Assembly (NCBI RefSeq): GCF_002706795.1
Contig: NZ_CP017705.1
Span: 4,005,501-4,069,500, forward strand
Reading direction: 5' to 3'
DNA length: 64,000 nucleotides
Source: Brevibacillus laterosporus DSM 25
Lineage (GTDB): Bacteria; Bacillota; Bacilli; Brevibacillales; Brevibacillaceae
The notes beneath the pieces were generated by a model, which saw nothing but the letters and a program-made list of their open reading frames with translations, was not told the DNA's origin and searched no databases. The position numbers and the translations under genes are program-made. Position 1 is the first letter of the stretch, and every line of letters starts with the position of its first letter. This document shows, piece after piece, positions 42,487 to 48,694 of the stretch.

Positions 42487-42699
42487 TTAGAGACGTTCAT
42501 CCACAAGTTCGAGGATATCCGTAATCTCAACGCCAAGCACTTCGCATATTTTCGCAAGGTTATCGAGAGGTAAACGTAAAGTCTCATTATTGCACATTTC
42601 GTTGATTGACGAGACACGTATTCCAGTCAGGCGTGCGAGTTCTCGTTGAGAGATTCCACGTTCTTTTAGTAAAGCCCCTAATTTGATATGAACTTTCAT
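42487..42699 (-). CDS. XRE-family regulator, leftward
   Basis: 70 residues from ATG 42699 with GGAGTTG upstream. Standard XRE helix-turn-helix (GISQRELARLTGIRVSSINE) and C-terminal EVLGVEITDILELVDERL. Divergent from the micro-peptide module, separated by an operator-like palindrome; it probably represses that module. Confidence 0.85.
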   Translation of the reverse strand: MKVHIKLGALLKERGISQRELARLTGIRVSSINEMCNNETLRLPLDNLAKICEVLGVEITDILELVDERL

Positions 42700-42714
42700 C
42701 GCGAACAACTCCAT

Positions 42715-42832
42715 TACTCAACTTAACACTATAATAGCACGAAATGTATTGTCACGTTTAACGGAACGTGTTATCCTTCTTATAGAGGGTGTGATTTCCA
42801 TACCTTCCAGTAAATGAGAAGGAGGACGGGTA
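42715..42832. promoter_or_regulatory. Divergent promoter/operator of the XRE gene and micro-peptide module
   Basis: Perfect palindrome CACGTT-TAACGG-AACGTG at 42753-42770. Leftward promoter on the minus strand: GTGACA (about 42750-42755) and TATAGT with 16-bp spacing. The palindrome overlaps the leftward -35, so autoregulation is likely. The rightward promoter is not clear. Confidence 0.6.
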
Positions 42833-42937
42833 ATGGTGGAGGTCGTGCTTCTGGTGACCGCGCTGGTAAACTTGGCAACTGCGGTAGTCAACTATCGCAA
42901 TGGCAGGCGAAACGGCAACGGTCGGAACCTAAAGTAA
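42833..42937 (+). CDS. 34-residue membrane peptide with basic tail
   Basis: ATG behind AGAAGGAGGACGG. Hydrophobic helix VVLLVTALVNLATAVVN then basic tail YRNGRRNGNGRNLK. The shape recalls type I toxin or holin-like toxin peptides, but there is no sequence match I can name. First gene rightward of the XRE operator. Confidence 0.65.
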   Translation: MVEVVLLVTALVNLATAVVNYRNGRRNGNGRNLK

Positions 42938-42938
42938 A

Positions 42939-43002
42939 GACCCCTTACGTTAGCGGCGTAAGAGGTCGGTCAACAAACGGGTATGGGAGCCTAACGGTTC
43001 CC
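42939..43002 (+). other. Two RNA hairpins between membrane peptides
   Basis: Stem GACC.CTTACG/CGTAAG.GGTC (42939-42967) and stem GGGA.CC/GG.TCCC (42985-43002). No T tract follows either, so they may stabilise or regulate the mRNA rather than terminate it. Confidence 0.5.
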
Positions 43003-43072
43003 TGCCCTCCCCATTATCTTATTCCAATCATACCCTCGATTATGTACGATAGTCAACGGAGGCGTTGGAACA

Positions 43073-43159
43073 GTGCAAACTATTACATTGGTAATCGCGG
43101 TAATAGCGCTGGGCATTTCGATCGCCGCGTTGGTACGAGCCGTGAAAAACCGCAATTAG
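43073..43159 (+). CDS. 28-residue membrane peptide
   Basis: GTG start ten bases after GGAGG. Hydrophobic helix ITLVIAVIALGISIAALV with basic tail RAVKNRN. Similar design to the 34-residue peptide upstream. Its 3' end is part of the terminator stem. Confidence 0.62.
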   Translation: MQTITLVIAVIALGISIAALVRAVKNRN

Positions 43160-43191
43160 TCGTCGGATAGCCGGCGGCTTTTTGCGGTTTT
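43146..43191 (+). terminator. Terminator or attenuator before the micro-ORF array
   Basis: AAAACCGCAA pairs with TTGCGGTTTT around a GC-rich inner region (CGGATAGCCGGCGGC). The final T run is part of the stem. Confidence 0.72.
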
Positions 43192-43244
43192 GGAAGGATT
43201 TTGAAATCCCCTTGTCGAAAGGTGTAGACGAGGAGGTGGATACT

Positions 43245-43358
43245 ATGAAAGTTACTTTCGAAAGTTTCCCGGAGTGGAAGCATAGCGTAGACCCGGACTG
43301 GGACGCAGGCCCTCGTTGGAAAACTGCTCCTGAGTGGACCGGAGACGGCGGCCACTAA
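43245..43358 (+). CDS. Micro-peptide 1 of the PxW array (37 residues)
   Basis: ATG seven bases after GAGGAGG. Contains four PxW units, PEW, PDW, PRW and PEW, and ends TGDGGH. Five Asp/Glu and four Trp; no Cys, no signal peptide. Looks like a longer version of the shorter peptides that follow. Confidence 0.72.
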   Translation: MKVTFESFPEWKHSVDPDWDAGPRWKTAPEWTGDGGH

Positions 43359-43377
43359 TATGAGGAGGTTACACGAC

Positions 43378-43416
43378 ATGACTGATCCAGAATGGTGCGA
43401 TGATCCCGGTCATTAA
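43378..43416 (+). CDS. Micro-peptide 2 of the PxW array (12 residues)
   Basis: MTDPEWCDDPGH, ATG after GAGGAGGTTACACG. An in-frame upstream ATG at 43360 overlaps the ribosome site and is unlikely. Shares PEW and DPGH with the other members. Confidence 0.65.
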   Translation: MTDPEWCDDPGH

Positions 43417-43432
43417 TCGAGGAGGGAACGCG

Positions 43433-43504
43433 ATGATGTACGATAAAAATTGGCACGATGATCCTAACGGTATCGTTATCTGGATCGACGACCCCGGCTA
43501 CTAA
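43433..43504 (+). CDS. Micro-peptide 3 of the PxW array (23 residues)
   Basis: ATG 43433 after CGAGGAGGGAACG. Contains NWHDDP near the start and ends WIDDPGY. Confidence 0.66.
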   Translation: MMYDKNWHDDPNGIVIWIDDPGY

Positions 43505-43523
43505 AACGGAGGAGGCACGCAAT

Positions 43524-43601
43524 ATGACCGAATCAGATTGGGCGGTACAACGTAATTGCAATACGGGCGATCCGGGCTGGAACGCAGACCCAGGTCACTA
43601 A
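43524..43601 (+). CDS. Micro-peptide 4 of the PxW array (25 residues)
   Basis: ATG after CGGAGGAGGCACGC. Begins MTESDW, includes GDPGW and ends NADPGH; one Cys. Confidence 0.68.
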   Translation: MTESDWAVQRNCNTGDPGWNADPGH

Positions 43602-43618
43602 GTGAAGGAGTGTACGAG

Positions 43619-43675
43619 ATGACAGCACCTGATTGGACTAAACAACGTTTTAATGACGGTGGAATCGGCTGGTAA
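43619..43675 (+). CDS. Micro-peptide 5 of the PxW array (18 residues)
   Basis: ATG after GTGAAGGAGTGTAC. MTAPDWTKQRFNDGGIGW: begins MTxPDW like members 2 and 4 and ends in Gly-Trp. Confidence 0.65.
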   Translation: MTAPDWTKQRFNDGGIGW

Positions 43676-43712
43676 GTAGCCATGTTTACCACTGAGCAAG
43701 CAATTAACTAAG

Positions 43713-43737
43713 AGTCGCCAATTACGGCGGCTTTTTC
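43713..43737 (+). terminator. Terminator of the micro-ORF array
   Basis: AG.CGCC pairs with GGCG.CT around AATTA(C), followed by five T. Confidence 0.82.
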
Positions 43738-43760
43738 TATTTTATAGGAGGTCGTTACAA

Positions 43761-43955
43761 TTGACGGTTATAGGCTCGCGAGAATGGTATAACGAGGTTG
43801 GCGAACGTTTCGGCGTGTTTACGTACCTATACTCATCACGTCCGGACAGGATCATCGTTTCCGTAATCGGCGAAGAGGAGCCGCGGCGACAAGCCATCGA
43901 ATACATTAAAGCGAACGCTCCGATTGGTGTTTCGCCAGTGTTCCGAATAGGCTAA
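43761..43955 (+). CDS. Small hypothetical phage protein
   Basis: 64 residues, TTG start behind TAGGAGGTCG. Alpha/beta pattern (FGVFTYLYSSRPDRIIVSVI, RRQAIEYIKANAPIG). Unknown. Confidence 0.65.
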   Translation: MTVIGSREWYNEVGERFGVFTYLYSSRPDRIIVSVIGEEEPRRQAIEYIKANAPIGVSPVFRIG

Positions 43956-43970
43956 GTGGGAGGGGATCGA

Positions 43971-44240
43971 ATGAATTACGTACCAGCAGACGGCTATCGC
44001 GCGGTACTCCACCACGGTGAGGTTCGTCTTTCCGCGCAGAAAGAGTACGCTGACCACATTCGAGAAATGCGCGAGTCACAGTGGCGAGAACTAGACGGGA
44101 AGCTAGTCCATATTAAGATATCGGAAACGGACGACGAGGTTAAGGTATTCGCGATTGTTAAAGAACAGGAAATAAGACGTAAAGTACACATTGTATTCGA
44201 GAGTGATGATTTCAAACGTAAATTAAACGAGAGCTTCTGA
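43971..44240 (+). CDS. Small protein beginning with a tape-measure-like motif
   Basis: 89 residues, ATG behind GGGAGGGGATC. The first 20 residues, NYVPADGYRAVLHHGEVRLS, parallel DYVPFDGYRARLHKGERVMT in this phage's own tape measure C-terminal region (58744 on). The rest is a charged alpha/beta sequence (HIKISETDDEVKVFAIVKEQ). Role unknown; perhaps a tail-assembly partner or a shuffled module. Confidence 0.7.
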   Translation: MNYVPADGYRAVLHHGEVRLSAQKEYADHIREMRESQWRELDGKLVHIKISETDDEVKVFAIVKEQEIRRKVHIVFESDDFKRKLNESF

Positions 44241-44396
44241 CGAGTGCCTACCGTCGGGAGCTTTATTTAGTTTACGTACGCTACATGCGGTCGAGGAACG
44301 GCGTCATGAACCGTTCTTAACGCGTAACGCTCCACGCTATCGGCCGCAAGTTTACCTTATGGGAGCGTAAACAATAACGGAATGGGGAGCGATTGG
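44241..44396. other. Gene-free stretch with stem-loops
   Basis: About 155 bp. An imperfect stem AGCT..C.GACG/CGTC.G.AGCT sits at the upstream gene's end (about 44229-44262, weak terminator) and ACGCTCC/GGAGCGT form a longer-range inverted repeat (about 44328-44369). No ORF supported. Confidence 0.4.
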
Positions 44397-44495
44397 ATGC
44401 GGGTAGTATTTGACTGGCGTAGTATTTCCTTCGGTTCAACGACGACACTGTTCTGTTGTGGACCGTTTACGATATTTCGAGGTGATCGCGCATGA
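44397..44495 (+). CDS. 32-residue peptide coupled to the Rep-like gene
   Basis: ATG behind GGGGAGCGATTG; the stop overlaps the next ATG (ATGA). Hydrophobic, Cys-containing (ISFGSTTTLFCCGPFTIF). May be a translational leader for the downstream gene. Confidence 0.5.
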   Translation: MRVVFDWRSISFGSTTTLFCCGPFTIFRGDRA

Positions 44496-45352
44496 GCAAC
44501 GTACTAGAACGTACATACCATCCCGAGACGGGCGAGCTCGGCACGTTTATCCCAGACGGTTCTCACGTGACTATACAGACGGATGCGCAACGGGAAGCAA
44601 CCCGTCAGCATTTCGAACGCGAACGAATAAAACTGGTTTATCGTGGGCTAAATTGGGTCGCGTGTTATCACGAAGCTATACTCGGAATCATACGAGATTT
44701 AACGTTAATAGAGGCGGGAGCACTTATCAAGTTGCTTCCGTTTTTGCGTTTTAAGAGCGAGGGCAAGCTCGTACAGGACGGCAAGCCACTAAAGCAGACG
44801 GACATTGCTCGACTGTTAGGTCGCGGTAAGAAAGCGACTATGGCGATTCTACAACGATTGGAAACGCTCGGCGTCATAACTTGCGAAAAGGAAGGCCGTA
44901 CCAACGTGTACTACATTAGCGTCAATTTCCATACGATGGGCGACGTAATAGATGGCGCATCCTTTACGAAGCTATACCAAGTGAAAGCACGTGAGATTGC
45001 GGAGGAGTTGACGCTCAGCGAACTCGGCTTCTTATACAAGATACTCCCGTTCTTCCACTATCAGACGTACTATCTCTGCGACAATCCAGACGAGGAGAAT
45101 CCGGAGGTCATACGTCACTTGAACCGTGAGCAATTGGCCGAACGAGTGGGACACGACATACAGACGGTGTATGAGCTCGTGAATAAACTCCGCAACAAAG
45201 GCGTAGTGCTGACGACAACAAGTGCCAAGACAACGAATTATCTCGTCCATCCAGACGTTATGTTCCGGAAAGAGTACGAGGATGAGTATACGCGAGTCGT
45301 GCGGAGGATGTTCGAGGAACACCGGATTCGGCAGGCGAAGAAATTTGCTTAG
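44492..45352 (+). CDS. Winged-helix replication/regulatory protein, Rep-like
   Basis: 286 residues, ATG behind CGAGGTGATCGC. Two MarR/RepL-like winged-helix regions: LKQTDIARLLGRGKKATMAI then LQRLETLGVITCEKEGR (about 96-130) and HLNREQLAERVGHDIQTVYE (about 205-240). Its end carries a repeated 23-bp sequence. Resembles plasmid and phage initiator or maintenance proteins (RepL class); whether it initiates replication here is unknown. Confidence 0.65.
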   Translation: MSNVLERTYHPETGELGTFIPDGSHVTIQTDAQREATRQHFERERIKLVYRGLNWVACYHEAILGIIRDLTLIEAGALIKLLPFLRFKSEGKLVQDGKPLKQTDIARLLGRGKKATMAILQRLETLGVITCEKEGRTNVYYISVNFHTMGDVIDGASFTKLYQVKAREIAEELTLSELGFLYKILPFFHYQTYYLCDNPDEENPEVIRHLNREQLAERVGHDIQTVYELVNKLRNKGVVLTTTSAKTTNYLVHPDVMFRKEYEDEYTRVVRRMFEEHRIRQAKKFA

Positions 45353-45399
45353 GTCAAAACGATACCTTTTACCCCGTTTGCTTAGGTCAAAACGACACC
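45344..45399 (+). repeat. Tandem 23-bp direct repeat at the end of the Rep-like gene
   Basis: TTTGCTTAGGTCAAAACGATACC at 45344-45366 style unit recurs at 45377-45399 with one mismatch (T to C), spaced 33 bp. The first copy contains the stop codon. Iteron-like, next to a Rep-like gene. Confidence 0.75.
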
Positions 45400-45666
45400 T
45401 ATTGAAAGTGGGAATAACGTTGTAACGGCGGGGTGGAAGGCGGTTTTTACGGATTTTCTTCTCTTTATCTTTAGAGACGTATGACATCGGCTAACGCCGA
45501 GCTTCGGCAAACAAGTTGCCTCGCTATCACCTTTCATCGCGAACAAAGTATAGAAGTAAATATAACGCGGTAGAAGATATTGATACCGAGGCGGCTTGTC
45601 CGCTGAGGGTGGAGGCTCGATTGAGCCGTAGCTTACTACCTGTGTTACGAAAAGAGTAAGAGGGGG

Positions 45667-45783
45667 ATGATCGCTTTCAATCCGTTTAGTGAACTACGTT
45701 GGTACCACATGCCGTTACTACTCATTGGGGCTTCGTTGGAATTTATCACGGAAAAGTACCGCGAATGGGGATATAAAGACTAG
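45667..45783 (+). CDS. 38-residue amphipathic peptide
   Basis: ATG immediately after AAGAGGGGG, so spacing is tight. Sequence has a hydrophobic centre (HMPLLLIGASLEFI) and a charged end (TEKYREWGYKD). A terminator follows. Unknown. Confidence 0.5.
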   Translation: MIAFNPFSELRWYHMPLLLIGASLEFITEKYREWGYKD

Positions 45784-45795
45784 TCGGAAGTAAGC

Positions 45796-45826
45796 ACGCG
45801 GCGCCGTTCGTTGGTTCCGCGTTTTT
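45796..45826 (+). terminator. Terminator after the 38-residue peptide
   Basis: ACGCGG pairs with CCGCGT across about 15 bases, followed by TTTTT. Confidence 0.8.
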
Positions 45827-46467
45827 CTATGTCTAGGAAGCACAATCGCTACGCTACGTCAAGATCACGTTTTCTTCGCGTATATAATGAAGCGTCAGGA
45901 CGGATTAAGCTACGTATTGTTACCGATACATACCGAATTATATGGAATATATCCACTCGGACGTTCCAGACGCGTGCCCTCCGAAAACATCGGGTCACCG
46001 TTGAGTTGCGTCAAATATACGTATTAACCAACGGTTATATGCGTGATCTGCACCCGTTCCCTTTTATGCACCGATTGTGTATACGGTTGTATTCGAACGT
46101 ATGTTTGAGTCCGATAATCTACGGTATGTTAACCGTTGTTCGTACGCGAAACCAGCGTTATTACAGCATTCGTATGGTTACGTTTCGTTATACAGTTAAC
46201 ATAATCGGATGTATAACGATATATAGTGCGAACATGGTGTTATACAGGCGAATGACGGGGCCACACGCTTGCATAACGGTTGCATAGAGGAATCGGAAGT
46301 CGCTACGTTAAAGTAAGTAACCACGGTTACGCAACGTGTGTAACTACCGAAAAGTAAGCGAAATGCGAATCCCCCAAGGCGGTCGTCGGTTTTCCCACGA
46401 TCAGGTGCCGGACTATTTCTTGCAGGTTTTAAATCACCGGGTCCAATTAGACATCTTGAATGTAAAC
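45827..46467. other. Non-coding candidate packaging (pac/cos) region upstream of terminase
   Basis: 640 bp between terminators. One frame stays open from ATG 45828 to 46287 (153 codons, about 23 Arg and only four acidic residues) but it follows a terminator directly, has no ribosome site and looks unnatural. The DNA is rich in CGGTT/AACCG words (near 45995, 46028, 46083, 46132, 46270, 46322). The position before the small terminase gene is where pac or cos sites usually lie. Confidence 0.45.
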
Positions 46468-46503
46468 GAAAGCTACCGAATGCCTATCGGTGGCTTCTTT
46501 TTG
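46468..46503 (+). terminator. Terminator immediately upstream of the terminase genes
   Basis: GAAAGC.ACCGA pairs with TCGGT.GCTTC around ATGCCTA, then TTTTT. Only 28 bp separate it from the small terminase ATG. Confidence 0.88.
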
Positions 46504-46531
46504 TACTCAATTTACGAAAGGAGACGACAAC

Positions 46532-46987
46532 ATGGCGAAAGATTTACGCAAGCTTGAGGCACGACTTACCCAAGAACAGATTAAGGCGGCGCAGTTACTC
46601 GCGGTCAACAACTTCCTAGCTAAAAATCCCGTTGACGCGGAAAAGGGGCGAATGAGGCTCGATGAAATTGCGAAGGAAGCGGGTTGCTCCGTCAGTTCAC
46701 TCTACAAATGGCGCAATTATAACGAGACATTTATCGATTATGTGAACGGTCTGTCCGCAAACGCTTTTATGTCGCATCTTCCGCAGATTATGGAGAAGCA
46801 CTTGGACATGACGCTAAAGGGTCAAGGATCGATGAAGGGGATCGAGCTTTTTTATAAATTCGGCGGTCTGTTGATCGATAAGTCGGAGGTTACAAACGAT
46901 GATGGGCGTTCGCTACAGTCTATCGACGAACGACTAGCGGCGTTATTGGAACGGTCCAAGGAGCCTGATACCGATGGCATATCTTAA
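46532..46987 (+). CDS. terS: Terminase small subunit
   Basis: 151 residues from ATG 46532 behind GAAAGGAGACGAC. N-terminal helix-turn-helix (MRLDEIAKEAGCSVSSLYKW near 48-68) for DNA recognition and a helical oligomerisation part; resembles phBC6A51-type small terminases. Overlaps the large subunit gene by 14 bp. Confidence 0.82.
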   Translation: MAKDLRKLEARLTQEQIKAAQLLAVNNFLAKNPVDAEKGRMRLDEIAKEAGCSVSSLYKWRNYNETFIDYVNGLSANAFMSHLPQIMEKHLDMTLKGQGSMKGIELFYKFGGLLIDKSEVTNDDGRSLQSIDERLAALLERSKEPDTDGIS

Positions 46988-48677
46988 CGGAGAGTGGCTA
47001 GATAGGGCGGATCGGGAGGAGGAGATCGCGCAACGGTACCGTCTTATCGACGCGTACAAGAAACTAGCGAAAAGCGGGAGCCTTACCGAATACGATCTAG
47101 ACCAGTGGGAAAACGTCGTGGGCGAACTCGAAAAACTAGAACGAGTTCATCGCGCAGAACATGACGTTCTCTTTTTTACGTATGAATATTTTTCAGAGGA
47201 CAGGAATCCCGATAACAATTCGAATTTAATTCCGAAGGGGCAGACGCTTGAAGGCGCTGCCTCTTTTCATATTACGCTATGTGGACTTCTAGATCAGATC
47301 GTAAAGGGAGACATTAACGAGAATGTGGCGTGGTCAGTAGGGCGTCGTCACGCTAAAACAGCGTACCTATCGAACTCGTATCTATGCCACCAAATCGCGT
47401 TTCGCATGCAGAAGTATATCGTAGAGGTATCCGAAACTACCGATGTTGCCGGTGACTTCATCAAATGGACGGTTAACCAACTCAAGTTCAACGAGAAGCT
47501 ACGGGAGGATTTCGGACCGTTACTCCATCCGAAGCCATCGATGAATGAAGTCGACAACAAATACGAGTTTATTACGTCAACAGGCACGAAGGTTGAGGCG
47601 AAAGGGATCGGTACTCAGATGCGCGGTCTGCGTCATTTGAGTGAGCGGCCCGGTTTGTTTATTCTCGATGATTTGGAATCCGCCGAAAACACCAATACAC
47701 CAGAGACTCGCGCCAAAAACCTACATTGGTTTAGGTCCGAGATGTTAGAGGCATTGGGGTTTGGTGGTATTTGCGTATACATGGGAACAATCGTGCACTA
47801 TGATTCGTTGCTTAACCACGTATTGACCAAAGGTAAGGACTTCGTTTCAAGGAAATTCCCTGCTATTTTAGGTTGGTCAGAGCGTGAGGATTTGTGGGAC
47901 GAGTGGAGAAGAATCTACACCGAGGATCGTTCAGACGCAAAAGAACGCGCCCGGAATTTTTACAGGAGCAACGAGGAAGAAATGACCAAGGGCACCGAAG
48001 TCCTTTGGCCGCAAATGTACTCGTATCTCTACTTTATGGAGAAACGAGAATCAATGGGAGCCCGTGCCTTCAATCAGGAGTATCTTGGCAATCCCGTCGA
48101 TGAAGAGTCACAGATATTCGATCCAGAGCAGTTTACCTATTATATAGATTCTGAACTAGAGGAACTGACCCTCGACTATTACGTGGGGATTGACTTTGCC
48201 ATGGGAAAAGAGAAAGGCGATTACTCGGCTATTATCACACTCGCCCGAAATCGCGACACTGGTGTTTGCTACGTCACTGACGTCTTTCTAAAACGTGTTC
48301 ATCCCGATGTACTGCTAAACGAAACGGTGGACAGGGCGTTGCGGTTCCAGTACGAAGGTATCGCGGTAGAGGCGCAGCAGGCGCAAGAATGGTTCGCGCA
48401 CAAACTGGCGGAAGAGTTACGGAGAAAAGGATACCCTACGCATCGGCGTTTGAAGGAGATCAAGCAACGTATGCGTAAAGCACTCCGTATTGAATCGTTA
48501 TTACCGGATATTCAGAGTGGGAAGATTCGATTTAAGCGGGATCAACGTCTACTGATCGAAATGTTCGAAATGTACCCGAATCATAATCACGATGATGGTC
48601 CAGATGCCTTACATATGGCGTACGACGCGGCAAAAATACGTAGAAAACGAGTGGTCGACAAGCCCGCATATATGTAG
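46974..48677 (+). CDS. terL: Terminase large subunit
   Basis: 567 residues. ATPase: Walker A-like VGRRHAKTAYLSN near residue 125 and Walker B LFILDDLESAE near residue 230. RNase H-type nuclease: VGIDFAMGKEKGDYSAII near residue 402 and HDDGPDALHMAYDA near 540. Packages DNA into the prohead. Confidence 0.93.
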   Translation: MAYLNGEWLDRADREEEIAQRYRLIDAYKKLAKSGSLTEYDLDQWENVVGELEKLERVHRAEHDVLFFTYEYFSEDRNPDNNSNLIPKGQTLEGAASFHITLCGLLDQIVKGDINENVAWSVGRRHAKTAYLSNSYLCHQIAFRMQKYIVEVSETTDVAGDFIKWTVNQLKFNEKLREDFGPLLHPKPSMNEVDNKYEFITSTGTKVEAKGIGTQMRGLRHLSERPGLFILDDLESAENTNTPETRAKNLHWFRSEMLEALGFGGICVYMGTIVHYDSLLNHVLTKGKDFVSRKFPAILGWSEREDLWDEWRRIYTEDRSDAKERARNFYRSNEEEMTKGTEVLWPQMYSYLYFMEKRESMGARAFNQEYLGNPVDEESQIFDPEQFTYYIDSELEELTLDYYVGIDFAMGKEKGDYSAIITLARNRDTGVCYVTDVFLKRVHPDVLLNETVDRALRFQYEGIAVEAQQAQEWFAHKLAEELRRKGYPTHRRLKEIKQRMRKALRIESLLPDIQSGKIRFKRDQRLLIEMFEMYPNHNHDDGPDALHMAYDAAKIRRKRVVDKPAYM

Positions 48678-48694
48678 AAAGGAGGTCGAGACTT

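Noticed and set aside
43360-43377. Upstream in-frame ATG for micro-peptide 2
   Set aside because: It overlaps the ribosome site of the 43378 start.
43682-43711. 8-codon ORF (MFTTEQAIN) after the micro-ORF array
   Set aside because: No ribosome site and no resemblance to the array peptides.
45828-46287. 153-codon open frame, Arg-rich
   Set aside because: It follows a terminator directly, lacks a ribosome site and has about 23 Arg with only four acidic residues; kept as a non-coding region instead of a gene.
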